From assembly GCF_019801605.1 (NCBI RefSeq), contig NZ_JAHVIT010000002.1:1116001-1180000 (forward strand): a DNA stretch of 64,000 bases, read 5' to 3'. Numbering within the stretch: position 1 is the first letter of the stretch; each line of letters begins with the position of its first letter. Position numbers and translations under genes: made by a program. The notes below the pieces were generated by a model that did not search any database, was not told the DNA's origin, and saw only the letters and a program-made list of their open reading frames with translations. This document shows positions 43,688-53,002 of this stretch, in pieces. This DNA comes from Maritimibacter alkaliphilus (GTDB lineage: Bacteria; Pseudomonadota; Alphaproteobacteria; Rhodobacterales; Rhodobacteraceae).

Positions 43688-44587
43688 TCAGGCCCAGATC
43701 TCCGCGATCTCGGCGCTCAGCCAGTCCCGGAACCGGGCGAAGGCCGGCAGGGAGAGGCTGCGCTCCGGGTAGATCAGCGTATAGGCCTCGCCGCTCTCCA
43801 TCTCCCGGTCCGAGGCGCGGCGCAGGCGGCCGCTGCGCAGCGGCTCGCGGGCAAGGATCTCGGGCACCAGGGCCACGCCCAGGCCGGCGATGGCGGCATC
43901 CAGCACCATGTCGAAGTGATCGAAGCGGGCGCCCCGCAGGGTGCGGCGCGGATCGAGCCGCGCATGGCGGAACCAGTCGGGCCAGAGCGTGGGCCGGGTG
44001 GACTGCTGGAGCAGGGGCAATGAGAGAAGGTCATCGTCGCTCAGCCGTTGCCGGGGGCCGATCAGCGTGGGCGCGGCCACGACGATCAGGGTTTCGTCCA
44101 GCAGGTGCAGGTGATGCGCCCCCCGCGCCCGGTGGGTCGAGCGCTGGATGGCGAGGTCGAAGGGCTCCGCCTCGAAGTCCACGCGCCCCAGCCGGGCGGC
44201 CATGTCGAAGGTTGCGCCGGGCAGGGTGGACTGGAAGGCGCTCATCCGCGGGATCAGCCAACTGCGCCCGAAGGTGGGCAACACGGCAATGCGCAGGACC
44301 GCGCTTTGTCCGCCGAATGCCATCACGCTCACTGCCGCCTCGTTGAGCCGCGCCAGCAGGTTTTCCGCGTCCCTCTGGAAGGCCCGCCCGGCGTCGGACA
44401 GGGCCAGCCGCTGCCGCACCCGGTGGAAGAGCGCCACGCCCAGCCGGTCCTCCAGCGTACCGATGGAGCGGCTCACCGCGCTCTGCGTCAGGCCCAGATC
44501 CCGGGCCGCCCCGGTGGTGGTGCCGATGCGGGCGCATGAACAAAACGCCTCAAGCTCGGAGACGGAGGGGATGTAGGACTTGCGCAT
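43688..44587 (-). CDS. LysR-family transcriptional regulator
   Basis: 299 residues. The N-terminal winged helix (SVSELEAFCSCARIGTTTGA, ARDLGLTQSAVSRSIGTLED, RLGVALFHRVRQ) is followed by a substrate-binding domain; it is GcvA-like in the LFHRVRQRLALSDAG region. It is divergently transcribed from the glutaryl-CoA dehydrogenase gene with 108 bases between, the usual arrangement for an activator of that gene responding to a lysine/glutarate pathway metabolite (inference). Confidence 0.92.
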   Translation of the reverse strand: MRKSYIPSVSELEAFCSCARIGTTTGAARDLGLTQSAVSRSIGTLEDRLGVALFHRVRQRLALSDAGRAFQRDAENLLARLNEAAVSVMAFGGQSAVLRIAVLPTFGRSWLIPRMSAFQSTLPGATFDMAARLGRVDFEAEPFDLAIQRSTHRARGAHHLHLLDETLIVVAAPTLIGPRQRLSDDDLLSLPLLQQSTRPTLWPDWFRHARLDPRRTLRGARFDHFDMVLDAAIAGLGVALVPEILAREPLRSGRLRRASDREMESGEAYTLIYPERSLSLPAFARFRDWLSAEIAEIWA

Positions 44588-44636
44588 GTCAGAGGGCCTT
44601 ATGCGAAAAACTCATGATCCATCACGAATATCTCGT

Positions 44637-44661
44637 TAGCCAAACTGCGGCGTTTTGGCTA
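44637..44661. promoter_or_regulatory. Dyad in the lysR-gcdH divergent region
   Basis: TAGCCAAA (44637-44644) and TTTGGCTA (44654-44661) form an 8-bp inverted repeat with a 9-base centre. It sits about 35 bases before the gcdH ATG and 50 bases from lysR. It is an operator candidate for the LysR protein, though it could instead be a leader hairpin. Confidence 0.45.
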
Positions 44662-44695
44662 GGGTCCGGGCAATTCCTGCAAGTGGAGATGCACG

Positions 44696-45919
44696 ATGAA
44701 CGTCCAGAAACCCGTCCTGAAGGACAAGGACCGCCCCAACATGAGCTCCTTCTCGTGGGAGGACCCCTTCCTGCTGCGTGATCAGCTGGAAGAAGAAGAG
44801 CGCATGATCGCAGACAGCGCCCATGCCTTCGCGCAGGCCGAACTCGCCCCCAAGGTCGAGAAGATGTACGAGGACGAAGGCGTCGATCCCTCCATCTTCC
44901 AGGCGATGGGTGAGGCGGGCCTGCTCGGCGTGACCGTGCCGGAACAATACGGCGGGCTCGGCGCCGGCTACGTGGCCTACGGCCTCGTCGCCCGCGAGAT
45001 CGAGCGTGTCGACTCGGGCTTCCGCTCGATGGCCTCGGTGCAATCCTCGCTGGTGATGTACCCGATCTACGCCTACGGCACCGAAGAGCAGCGCATGAAA
45101 TACCTGCCGAAACTCGCCTCGGGTGAGTTCATCGGCTGCTTCGGCCTGACCGAACCGGACGCGGGCTCCGACCCGGCGGGGATGAAGACCCGCGCCTACA
45201 AGACCGAGGGCGGCTACCGCCTCGTGGGCTCCAAGATGTGGATCTCGAATGCGCCGATCGCGGATGTCTTCGTGGTCTGGGCCAAGTCCGAAGCCCATGA
45301 CGGCGCGATCCGCGGCTTCGTCCTCGAGAAGGGCATGAAGGGCCTGACCGCGCCCAAGATCGGCGGTAAGCTGTCCCTGCGCGCCTCGATCACCGGCGAG
45401 ATCGTGATGGACAACGTGGAAGTGGGCGAAGACGCGTTGCTGCCCCATGTCTCGGGCCTGAAAGGCCCCTTCGGCTGTCTCAACCGCGCCCGCTACGGCA
45501 TCGCCTGGGGCGTCATGGGCGCCGCCGAGGACTGCTGGCTGCAGGGCCGCCAGTACGGCCTCGACCGGACCCAGTTCGGCAAGCCGCTCGCCGGCATGCA
45601 GCTCTACCAGAAGAAACTGGCGGACATGCAGACCGAGATCACCCTGGGCCTTCAGGCCGCCCTGCGGGTCGGCCGTCTCTTCGACGAAGCCCGCGCCGCC
45701 CCCGAGATGGTCTCGCTGATCAAGCGCAACAACTGCGGCAAGGCGCTCGACATCGCGCGGATGGCCCGTGACATGCACGGCGGCAACGGCATCCAGATCG
45801 AGTACAAGGTCATGCGCCACGCCCAGAACCTCGAGACGGTGAACACCTACGAGGGCACCCACGACGTGCACGCGCTGATCCTGGGCCGCGCCCAGACCGG
45901 GCTGCAGGCCTTCTTCTGA
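44696..45919 (+). CDS. gcdH: Glutaryl-CoA dehydrogenase
   Basis: A 407-residue acyl-CoA dehydrogenase that oxidises and decarboxylates glutaryl-CoA to crotonyl-CoA in lysine and tryptophan breakdown. The FAD-binding segments [17 protein letters not shown] and [15 protein letters not shown] are clear. The catalytic base region is [20 protein letters not shown], whose Glu is the family's catalytic residue. The Arg-rich [15 protein letters not shown] segment is typical of the glutaryl-CoA branch. A terminator follows 65 bases after the stop. Confidence 0.94.
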   Translation: MNVQKPVLKDKDRPNMSSFSWEDPFLLRDQLEEEERMIADSAHAFAQAELAPKVEKMYEDEGVDPSIFQAMGEAGLLGVTVPEQYGGLGAGYVAYGLVAREIERVDSGFRSMASVQSSLVMYPIYAYGTEEQRMKYLPKLASGEFIGCFGLTEPDAGSDPAGMKTRAYKTEGGYRLVGSKMWISNAPIADVFVVWAKSEAHDGAIRGFVLEKGMKGLTAPKIGGKLSLRASITGEIVMDNVEVGEDALLPHVSGLKGPFGCLNRARYGIAWGVMGAAEDCWLQGRQYGLDRTQFGKPLAGMQLYQKKLADMQTEITLGLQAALRVGRLFDEARAAPEMVSLIKRNNCGKALDIARMARDMHGGNGIQIEYKVMRHAQNLETVNTYEGTHDVHALILGRAQTGLQAFF

Positions 45920-45983
45920 GGCCAGATCGCCTGCCTCCCCGTCGGATGCCTCCGGCGGGGACACCCAGGCCAGGAACATGAAA

Positions 45984-46020
45984 AGGGCGGCTCCGATCTC
46001 CGGGCCGCCCTGCTTCATTT
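45984..46020 (+). terminator. Rho-independent terminator of gcdH
   Basis: The stem AGGGCGGC (45984-45991) / GCCGCCCT (46004-46011) is followed by GCTTCATTTTCG. Confidence 0.75.
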
Positions 46021-46079
46021 TCGTTTCCGAAGTATCCTCGGGGGGAGCCGCGTCAGCGGCGGGGGGCAGACAGCCCCCC
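46014..46079 (+). repeat. Dispersed intergenic repeat, copy 3 (divergent), with GC hairpin
   Basis: TTCATTTTCGTTTCC leads to a GTATCCTCGGGGGG segment and the hairpin GGGGGGC / GCCCCCC (46061-46067 with 46073-46079). The layout matches the hemE-hemC gap element, with more mismatches. It may also terminate ctpA, which ends at 46087 on the minus strand. Confidence 0.5.
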
Positions 46080-46086
46080 TGCCTCC

Positions 46087-47433
46087 TTACTGGGCGTCCT
46101 TCGGCCCGAGGGCCGAGAGACCCTTGAGGATGTCGATCGCATAGGCGAGCTGGTAGTCCTCGTCCCGCAGCTTGGCCGCGGCTTCCGCCTTGTCGCGGTC
46201 GGCCTCGATCTGCTTGATCTCGTCCTCGGTGAGCGAGTCGTTGTTCAGGGCGCCGCGCAGGTCGGCTTCCGACCGGGTGCGGTTCACGGCGGAGGCGGGT
46301 TCCTCCTCCTCGGCCTCGGGGCGGCGCGGGGGCTGGTTCACCACGATGTCGGGCGAGATGCCGAGGTTCTGGATCGACCGGCCCGACGGCGTGTAGTAGC
46401 GCGCGGTGGTCAGGCGCATCGCGCCGTCGCCCCGCAGCGGCATGACCGTCTGGACCGAGCCCTTGCCGAAGGACTTGGTGCCCACGACGATGGCGCGGCG
46501 GTGGTCCTGCAGCGCACCCGAGACGATCTCGGAAGCGGAGGCGGAGCCGCCGTTGATCAGCACCACGATCGGCTTGCCGTCGATCAGGTCGCCCTCGGTC
46601 GCGTTGTAGCGCTCGCCGTCTTCCGGGTTCCGGCCACGGGTCGAGACGATCTCGCCCTTGTCGAGGAAGCCGTCGGAGACGCGGATCGCCTGGGTCAGCA
46701 GGCCGCCCGGGTTGTTGCGCAGGTCGATGACCACGCCGTTGATCGTGTCGAGCCCGCCATGGGCCTCGATCTGCTCCTTCAGCCCGGCCTCGAGGTTCGG
46801 GTAGGTCTGGTCGTTGAAGGTTGTGATCCGCAGCACGACGGTGTCACCCTCGGTGCGGGCGCGCACGGCGGTCAGCTTGATGGTGTCGCGGATGATCGAG
46901 ACGTCGAAGGGCTCGGCCTCGCCTTCGCGGACCACGGTCACGACGATCTCGGAGCCGACCGGCCCGCGCATCATCTCGACCGCGTCGTCCAGCGTCAGGC
47001 CCAGCAGGCTCTCGCCATCGACGTGGGTGATGAAATCCCCGGCCTCGATGCCGGCCACGGCGGCGGGGGTGCCATCCATGGGCGAGACCACTTTCACGAA
47101 GCCGTCCTCCTGCGTCACCTCGATGCCGAGGCCGCCGAACTCGCCGCGGGTCTGCACGCGCATGGCAGCGGCATCATCGGGCGAGAGGTAGCTGGAATGC
47201 GGGTCGAGCGAGGTGAGCATGCCGTTGATGGCGGCTTCGATCAGTTCGCCGGGTTCCACTTCCTCGACGTATTGCGCGCGGATGCGTTCGAAGATGTCCC
47301 CGAAGAGATCAAGCTGCTCGTAGACGGAGGCCTTGCTGTCCGCTTCCTGGGCCAGGAGGGGCGCTGCGATCTGCGTCGTGACCAGCAGGCCGGTCGCGAT
47401 GCCGCCCGCGGCGGCCAGTAGGGTCTTTCTCAT
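46087..47433 (-). CDS. ctpA: C-terminal processing peptidase, S41 family
   Basis: A 448-residue periplasmic Ser/Lys protease. The signal segment (MRKTLLAAAGGIATGLLVTT) is followed by a helical region, a PDZ domain (FGGLGIEVTQEDGFVKVVSP...AGDFITHVDGE) and the peptidase core. The catalytic Ser lies in GGSASASEIVSG and the Lys in GTKSFGKGSVQT. It ends in a charged coiled tail. The start overlaps the stop of the EnvC-like gene by four bases. The pairing with EnvC fits control of peptidoglycan hydrolysis at division. Confidence 0.94.
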   Translation of the reverse strand: MRKTLLAAAGGIATGLLVTTQIAAPLLAQEADSKASVYEQLDLFGDIFERIRAQYVEEVEPGELIEAAINGMLTSLDPHSSYLSPDDAAAMRVQTRGEFGGLGIEVTQEDGFVKVVSPMDGTPAAVAGIEAGDFITHVDGESLLGLTLDDAVEMMRGPVGSEIVVTVVREGEAEPFDVSIIRDTIKLTAVRARTEGDTVVLRITTFNDQTYPNLEAGLKEQIEAHGGLDTINGVVIDLRNNPGGLLTQAIRVSDGFLDKGEIVSTRGRNPEDGERYNATEGDLIDGKPIVVLINGGSASASEIVSGALQDHRRAIVVGTKSFGKGSVQTVMPLRGDGAMRLTTARYYTPSGRSIQNLGISPDIVVNQPPRRPEAEEEEPASAVNRTRSEADLRGALNNDSLTEDEIKQIEADRDKAEAAAKLRDEDYQLAYAIDILKGLSALGPKDAQ

Positions 47434-48599
47434 TGCTCTCCATCCTCTTTTCCGGCGTCGAGGCCGGCGAACCATTCTGCGGGGTCCTCGGGCGTGTTGC
47501 CCTGCCTCACTTCCAGGTACAGCGTTTCCGTTCGGTCCGATCCGGTACCACCGGCACTCTGGGTCAGGATTGCGCCGATGTCCGGATCCTGTCCGCCCAT
47601 CAGCCCGACGGGTGCGCCTGCCTGAAGCACCTCGCCTGCGGAACCATAGACGACATCCAGCCCGGCCAAAACGAACAATACGCCCGCCTGCGGCTCAAGG
47701 AGCATCACGTTGCCGTAATCCAACAGGGGGCCGCGATAGCGGATCGTCGCCGCGGTAGGGGAGGTGACGATGGCGCCGGGGCGCGTTGCCAGCACGATGC
47801 CCGGACGCGTGATGCCCGCGGCGTCCGCCTCGCCCGCGCGGCGCAGCAGTGCCCCCTGCACCGGCATCGGAATGCGCCCCTTGCGGTGGACCACGTCCGG
47901 GAGCGAGCCGGGCGCCTCGTTCTCGGCAATGTCGCTGAGGCCCGAGGCGAAGGCGCTGAGCGTCTCGGTTGAGGCGATGAGCAGCGCCGTCTTGATCGGG
48001 TCCTCGGTGAAGCGTTTCGGCAGGGCGGTCCGGTCGGCGATGGCCTTGCTGAGCTCCGCGCGGGCCTGCTGGACGCCGTCCATGCCCCGGGCGAGCTGGT
48101 CGGCGGCGCTCTGCTGCAGGGCGCGCAGGTCGCTGGCCTCCTGCAGCTTGGCGCGCAGGGCCTGCGCCTTCTTGTTCAGCGCGGGCGCCACGTCGGCAAG
48201 GATCATGCCCGAGCGCGCGGTGCCGAGCGGCCCGTCCGGGTGTACCATCTGCGCGGGCGGCGGCGAGGTGGCGACGGTCAGCAGAACACCCAGAAGCTGG
48301 GCGGTCTCCGCATCGCTGGCCTCCAGCTCACGCCGGATCTCGCGTTCCCGCATCGAGGCGCGGCGCAGCCCGTCGCGCATGGCCGAAAGCCCCGCCTCGT
48401 AGGCGCGCAGGGTTTCGGTCAGGGCGCGGACCCGGTCGCGGGCCTCCTCTGCGCCATCCAGCGTGCGGGCGGCGGCCTCCAGCTGGTCGGCGGCGGCGCG
48501 CGCGGCCTCGGCGGGCGTCGGCGCGGCGGTCTGCGCCTGCACCGCGCCGCTGGCAAGAGACAGCGCCAGACCTGCGAGGAGAGCGCGCAGCGAGATCAT
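47430..48599 (-). CDS. EnvC-like murein hydrolase activator (degenerate LytM domain)
   Basis: 389 residues: a signal peptide (MISLRALLAGLALSLASGAV), a long coiled coil (about 30-220, rich in Ala/Arg/Glu) and a C-terminal M23/LytM-like domain. In active M23 enzymes zinc is held by HxxxD and HxH; here the corresponding segments read GIVLATRPGAIV and LYLEVRQ, so the ligands are absent, as in E. coli EnvC. It is therefore an activator of amidases, not an enzyme. The gene is ATGA-coupled to gpmI upstream and ctpA downstream. Confidence 0.9.
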   Translation of the reverse strand: MISLRALLAGLALSLASGAVQAQTAAPTPAEAARAAADQLEAAARTLDGAEEARDRVRALTETLRAYEAGLSAMRDGLRRASMREREIRRELEASDAETAQLLGVLLTVATSPPPAQMVHPDGPLGTARSGMILADVAPALNKKAQALRAKLQEASDLRALQQSAADQLARGMDGVQQARAELSKAIADRTALPKRFTEDPIKTALLIASTETLSAFASGLSDIAENEAPGSLPDVVHRKGRIPMPVQGALLRRAGEADAAGITRPGIVLATRPGAIVTSPTAATIRYRGPLLDYGNVMLLEPQAGVLFVLAGLDVVYGSAGEVLQAGAPVGLMGGQDPDIGAILTQSAGGTGSDRTETLYLEVRQGNTPEDPAEWFAGLDAGKEDGEQ

Positions 48600-50113
48600 G
48601 CGAGCAGGCTTTCCCCCGTCATCTCGTCGGGCTTGGGCAGGCCCATCAGCGCCAGCAGGGTGGGGGCCAGATCGGCCAGCCGCCCGGCGCGCAGATGGGT
48701 GCCTTCGGGGCCGCCGATCAGCGCCACGGGCACGAGGTTGGTGGTATGCGCGGTGTGCGGCCCGCCGGTTTCCGGGTCCACCATCATCTCGCAGTTGCCG
48801 TGATCCGCGGTCAGGATCATTGCCCCGCCCGCCTTTTCCAGCGCGGCCACGACCCGGGCGAGGCCCCGGTCCACGGCAGAGCAGGCGGCCATGGCGGCCT
48901 TCAGGTCGCCGGTGTGGCCGACCATGTCGGGATTGGCGTAGTTGGTGACGATCAGGTCATAGCCGTGTTCGATCGCCTCGACGAACTTGTCGGTGACCTC
49001 CTCCGAAGACATCTCGGGCTGGAGGTCATAGGTGGCGACCTTGGGCGATTTCGGCATGAAGCGGTCTTCGCCGGTCTTCTCCTTTTCGACGCCGCCGTCG
49101 AGGAAGAAGGTCACATGGGGGTATTTCTCGGTCTCGGCGAGGCGGAACTGGGTCTTGCCCTGTTTCGCGACCCATTCGCCGAGCGTGTTCACGATCTCCT
49201 GCTTGGGGTAGCAGGTGGTCATGTAGGCGTTGTGGCTTTCGGAATATTCCACCATCCCCAGCAGCGCGGCGAGGTCGGGCCGGGGGCCGGTGTCGAAGCC
49301 GTCGAAATCCGGTTGGCCGATGGCGGCGAGGATTTCGCGCGCGCGGTCGGCGCGGAAGTTGAGGCAGAAGAGCCCGTCGCCGTCGTTCACGCCGTCATAG
49401 CCCGCGATGACCGTGGGCGAGATGAACTCGTCCGTCTCGCCGTTCTCGTAGGCGCGGGTCACGGCGGCATGGGGCGTGGCGGATTTCACGCCCTCGCCCT
49501 TGATCATGGCGGCATAGGCCTCGCCCACGCGTTCCCAGCGGTTGTCGCGGTCCATGGCGTAGTAGCGCCCGATCACGGTGCCCACGGCGGCGCCTTCGGG
49601 CAGCCCGTCGGTCAGGTCGTTGAAGTAGCCATAGGCGGACTTGGGCGCCACGTCGCGGCCATCGGTGATCGCGTGCAGCACCACCGGCACGCCGGCGGCG
49701 GCGATGGTGCTGACCGCGGCGAGGATGTGCGTCAGGTGGCCGTGGACACCGCCGTCGGAGACCAGCCCCATCAGGTGCGCGGTGCCGCCGGTTTTCTTCA
49801 ACGTGGCGATGAAATCGTTGAGCGGGCCATTCTTGGCGAAGGAGCCATCCTCGATCGCGAGGTCGATCTGGCCGAGGTCCATGGCCACAACGCGGCCCGC
49901 GCCGATATTGGTGTGACCTACCTCGGAGTTGCCCATCTGGCCCGAAGGCAGGCCCACATCGGGGCCGTGGGTGATCAGCGTGGCATGGGGGCAGGTGGCC
50001 ATGATCCGGTCGTAGGTCGGTGTCTCGGCCAGTGCGGGGGCATTGGCCTCGGTGGTCTCGCTGAGGCCCCAGCCGTCGAGAATGCACAGAACTACCGGTT
50101 TCGGGGTGGTCAT
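48596..50113 (-). CDS. gpmI: Phosphoglycerate mutase, 2,3-bisphosphoglycerate-independent
   Basis: Interconverts 3- and 2-phosphoglycerate; 505 aa, Mn-dependent alkaline phosphatase fold. Motifs: VLCILDGWGLS with the metal Asp, PSGQMGNSEVGH with the phosphorylated Ser, MGLVSDGGVHGH, AITDGRDV, NFRADRAREI and LTADHGNCEMM. The start MTTPKPVVLCILDG follows AGGAGCC; longer in-frame starts lack family similarity. Coupled by four bases to the EnvC-like gene, an arrangement common in alphaproteobacteria. Confidence 0.96.
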   Translation of the reverse strand: MTTPKPVVLCILDGWGLSETTEANAPALAETPTYDRIMATCPHATLITHGPDVGLPSGQMGNSEVGHTNIGAGRVVAMDLGQIDLAIEDGSFAKNGPLNDFIATLKKTGGTAHLMGLVSDGGVHGHLTHILAAVSTIAAAGVPVVLHAITDGRDVAPKSAYGYFNDLTDGLPEGAAVGTVIGRYYAMDRDNRWERVGEAYAAMIKGEGVKSATPHAAVTRAYENGETDEFISPTVIAGYDGVNDGDGLFCLNFRADRAREILAAIGQPDFDGFDTGPRPDLAALLGMVEYSESHNAYMTTCYPKQEIVNTLGEWVAKQGKTQFRLAETEKYPHVTFFLDGGVEKEKTGEDRFMPKSPKVATYDLQPEMSSEEVTDKFVEAIEHGYDLIVTNYANPDMVGHTGDLKAAMAACSAVDRGLARVVAALEKAGGAMILTADHGNCEMMVDPETGGPHTAHTTNLVPVALIGGPEGTHLRAGRLADLAPTLLALMGLPKPDEMTGESLLA

Positions 50114-50286
50114 CGGCCGTGGCTCCTGTCTGCCTGCTTCAGGGCCGGTTTCTAGCTGGTGACGTCCGCCGGGGGAAGAGAGGGCAGGGGGATTGTCCAA
50201 GATGCGACAGATGGTTGCGCAATCAGCGCGTCACGCTGCACCACGGGGCTGAAATCCCCGGCGCGCCGCGGCCCGGACGGCGGGCC

Positions 50287-50757
50287 TCAGACCCGGTGAT
50301 AGGGCGAGCCCGCGAGAATCGTCGCGGCGCGGTAGAGCTGTTCCGTCAGCATGGTGCGGGCCAGCATGTGCGGCCAGACCATCTTGCCGAAGCTCAGCGC
50401 CCAGTCGGCCCGGTTGCGCAACCCGGGCGCGATGCCGTCGGCGCCACCGATCAGGAAGGCCACGTCCTGCGCACCCTGATCGCGGTGCTGCGCCAGACGG
50501 TCGGCGAAATCGGGTGAGGTCATGACGCGACCACGCTCGTCGAGGGCGACGATGACGGCACCCTTGGGCAGGGCGCGCTCCAGCAGGGCGGCCTCGGCCT
50601 CCATGCCGCCACCCTTCTTGTCCTCGACCTCGACGATATTGGCCGGCCCGAGCCCAAGGGCCCGGCCGGTTCTGTCGAAACGGGTCAGGTAATCGTCGAT
50701 CAAATCACGCTCGGGGCCCGCCCGGAGGCGGCCCACGGCGCAGATGTGCAGCCGCAT
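50287..50757 (-). CDS. rlmH: 23S rRNA (pseudouridine1915-N3)-methyltransferase RlmH
   Basis: A 156-residue SPOUT methyltransferase. [20 protein letters not shown] is at the N-terminus, FLIGGADG is the SAM knot loop, and the typical ending is [20 protein letters not shown]. The start was set at MRLHICAVG for family length. Four bases separate it from rsfS upstream; gpmI begins about 175 bases downstream. Confidence 0.95.
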   Translation of the reverse strand: MRLHICAVGRLRAGPERDLIDDYLTRFDRTGRALGLGPANIVEVEDKKGGGMEAEAALLERALPKGAVIVALDERGRVMTSPDFADRLAQHRDQGAQDVAFLIGGADGIAPGLRNRADWALSFGKMVWPHMLARTMLTEQLYRAATILAGSPYHRV

Positions 50758-50761
50758 GAAC

Positions 50762-51127
50762 TCAGGCGCGCGTTGCCGCGGCGGGCGAGGGGCCCCACAT
50801 CTTTTCGAGCTGGTAGAACTCGCGCACTTCGGGACGGAAGACATGGATGATCACATCGCCCGTGTCGATCAGCACCCAGTCGCCGGTTTCCTTGCCCTCG
50901 ATCTTGCTCAGGCGACCGTACTCCTGCTTGAGACGGTCAACCAGCTTCTCGGCGATGGCCGAGACCTGGCGGGACGACCGGCCCGAACAGATCAGCATGT
51001 AGTCGCCCATGGCCGACTTGCCGCGCAGGTCGATCTGCACGATCTCCTCCGCCTTGTCGTCGTCCAGCGATTTCAGAATGAAAGCCAGCAGCTCTTCGCT
51101 TGTCGGCTGTGCGGTTGCGGCCGTCAT
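50762..51127 (-). CDS. rsfS: Ribosome silencing factor
   Basis: A 121-residue RsfS/Iojap protein that binds L14 (uL14) and blocks subunit joining in starvation. The fold signature is [20 protein letters not shown], then [36 protein letters not shown] and the final [10 protein letters not shown]. First gene of rsfS-rlmH-gpmI-envC-ctpA. Its promoter should lie in the 241-base gap 51128-51368, in which I see no gene. Confidence 0.95.
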   Translation of the reverse strand: MTAATAQPTSEELLAFILKSLDDDKAEEIVQIDLRGKSAMGDYMLICSGRSSRQVSAIAEKLVDRLKQEYGRLSKIEGKETGDWVLIDTGDVIIHVFRPEVREFYQLEKMWGPSPAAATRA

Positions 51128-51368
51128 AGGCGCCCCCGTATTGGCGGTAATGGCCGCGTCAACGTCGAGTGACAGGACATTGTCCTCCTAGTGGCGTGCC
51201 GACAGAGCCCCGGCACTGGGTCATGATTAAAGGTAACAACCGGGGGTCGAATTTTCAACGATTTCGACCCGGCCCGGTTTCCCCGGCAAGGCGCCGCCCT
51301 TACGCGAGGTCCGTGTGGCTTGCAAGCGTCCGCGGCGCGATGTGGCGGCAGAACGGGGAAAATCTGCG

Positions 51369-52709
51369 TCAATCCAGTGCTTTTGACGGGGAGTCCGGGG
51401 AGGGGGACTCGTTCAGGACCCGCACCTCGCGCTGCGGGAAGGGGATGGAGATTCCATGTTCCTTGAACGCATCCCAGAGCGCCAGATAGACGTTTCCGCG
51501 GATATTGGTGAGCCCGCCGGTCGGGTCCGTGATCCAGAATCGGAGGATGTAATCCACCGAGGAATCGCCGAAGCCCACGATGTGACAGACCGGCGGCTTG
51601 AAGGTCAGCACCCGGCTGACGGATTGCGCGGCCTCGATGGCGATCTTGCGTACCGCGTGGGGGTCGTCGCCGTAAGACGTGCCGAAATAGATGTCGAGCC
51701 GGACGAAATCGTTCGAGTGCGACCAGTTCACCACCTGTCCGGTGATCAGGTCCTCGTTCGGGATCAGGTATTCCCTGCCATCCCGCGTCACGACCGAGAC
51801 GTAGCGCGCGCCGAGCGCGTTGATCCAGCCGAAGGTCTCGCCAAGGCTGATCACGTCGCCGGGCTTCACCGACTTGTCCATCAGGATGATGATCCCCGAC
51901 ACGAGGTTCGAGACGACCTTTTGCAGCCCGAAGCCGAGGCCCACGCCGATGGCCCCCGAAAGGACCGCCAGCCCGGTCAGGTCCACGCCGACGGCGCGCA
52001 GCGCGACGAAGAAGGCCGCCCCGTAGAGCGCGACCTGCAGCCCCTTGATCACCAGTTCCTGCATCGAGGGCGAGATGTCCTCGACCCGCCGGATGTTGGC
52101 GGCCCCCGCGTGGGAGAGGAACCGCGCCAGCGTGATCAGCGCCGCCAGCAGCACGAACCCCTGAATGATCATCCACAGCGACAGCCGCATGGAGCCGAGG
52201 GTCAGCGCCATGCTGTCGAGCAGGCCCTGGGTTTCGTCCTGAAGGCCGACGATGATCAGCGTGGCCCAGACCCAGCCGCCGTAGCGCACCAGCGTGCGCA
52301 GCAGCGGGTTGCCGATGGCGCGCGTCAGCAGCGCGATCACCAGCCAGGCGAGTGCAAGGCTGCCGAGGATCGTCAGCAGGTAGGACCGGCTGGGCCACGT
52401 GGCGGCCCGCATGATCCAGATCGTGGGCCAGATCAGCGCGACGAAGAAGATGTGGCGCAGGCGGCGGTGCAGGATCAGCAGCAGGCGGATGCGCCATTTC
52501 GGCCAGCCCTCCTGCGCGCGAAGCCAGTCGTGCATCCGGGGCGCGAACCAGCGGGCCAGCCCCCAGGCAACAAGGAACAGGCCAAGCGCAATGAGCACCT
52601 GATAGGCATTCCAGGGGCGCACCAGCCCGTGAAGGAAGTTCTCTACCCGCACCCAGGCGCCGAGCGCGATCTGGATGACGGCGTCGATGGGGTCGCTTGC
52701 TGGCTCCAT
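51369..52709 (-). CDS. Mechanosensitive ion channel, MscS family
   Basis: 446 residues, with several N-terminal membrane helices (for example YQVLIALGLFLVAWGLARWF and YLLTILGSLALAWLVIALLT) before the MscS core. The pore helix and beta domain are recognisable in VDLTGLAVLSGAIGVGLGFG, LQKVVSNLVSGIIILMDKSV and KPGDVISLGETFGWINALGA, then IPNEDLITGQVVNWSHSND. It should release solutes on hypo-osmotic shock. The start MEPASDPID was chosen over an upstream ATG. Confidence 0.92.
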   Translation of the reverse strand: MEPASDPIDAVIQIALGAWVRVENFLHGLVRPWNAYQVLIALGLFLVAWGLARWFAPRMHDWLRAQEGWPKWRIRLLLILHRRLRHIFFVALIWPTIWIMRAATWPSRSYLLTILGSLALAWLVIALLTRAIGNPLLRTLVRYGGWVWATLIIVGLQDETQGLLDSMALTLGSMRLSLWMIIQGFVLLAALITLARFLSHAGAANIRRVEDISPSMQELVIKGLQVALYGAAFFVALRAVGVDLTGLAVLSGAIGVGLGFGLQKVVSNLVSGIIILMDKSVKPGDVISLGETFGWINALGARYVSVVTRDGREYLIPNEDLITGQVVNWSHSNDFVRLDIYFGTSYGDDPHAVRKIAIEAAQSVSRVLTFKPPVCHIVGFGDSSVDYILRFWITDPTGGLTNIRGNVYLALWDAFKEHGISIPFPQREVRVLNESPSPDSPSKALD

Positions 52710-52859
52710 TCGCCTCCCCTGCGCGGCCTCGGGACAGCGTGGCACGGCGGCCAAGCTCCTGTCCAGACGCGGGAATGCTGCGGTGCCGCATGCGTGAACT
52801 GCACGCGAGGGGCCCCGGAACGCTTGCGAGACTCGGGAAGGCGGTATATCCCGCAGGCC

Positions 52860-52946
52860 ATGAAACGTGTTTTCGACATGGATGATCGCGCGCGCCTGCC
52901 TTGGCGCTTCTTCGGCGCGTCGCTGACGGTCCTCGCCCGCCTATGA
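52860..52946 (+). CDS. Possible 28-residue small ORF upstream of leuC
   Basis: A short frame reading MKRVFDMDDRARLPWRFFGA followed by SLTVLARL and TGA. It starts ten bases after a TATATC box and ends 56 bases before leuC. It contains four Leu codons (two CTG, one CTC, one CTA) but no Leu run, so a classical leucine leader peptide is uncertain. No strong Shine-Dalgarno is seen; translation might be near-leaderless. I do not recognise the peptide. Confidence 0.35.
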   Translation: MKRVFDMDDRARLPWRFFGASLTVLARL

Positions 52947-53002
52947 GGCGCGCGACCCATTCGTACAGCCAAAATTCAGCCAATTGAAATCGGAGAGGAC
53001 CC

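Noticed and set aside
40114-44346. A very long open frame on the plus strand (about 1400 codons) across the protease-STAND cluster.
   Set aside because: It is antisense to four well-supported genes with intact catalytic motifs; such shadow frames are common at this GC content, and its translation is low-complexity Gly/Arg/Ala/His-rich without recognisable domains.
52860-52946. Classical leucine attenuator peptide.
   Set aside because: Leu codons are scattered, not in a run, and no clear terminator/antiterminator pair is visible before leuC; kept only as an uncertain small frame.
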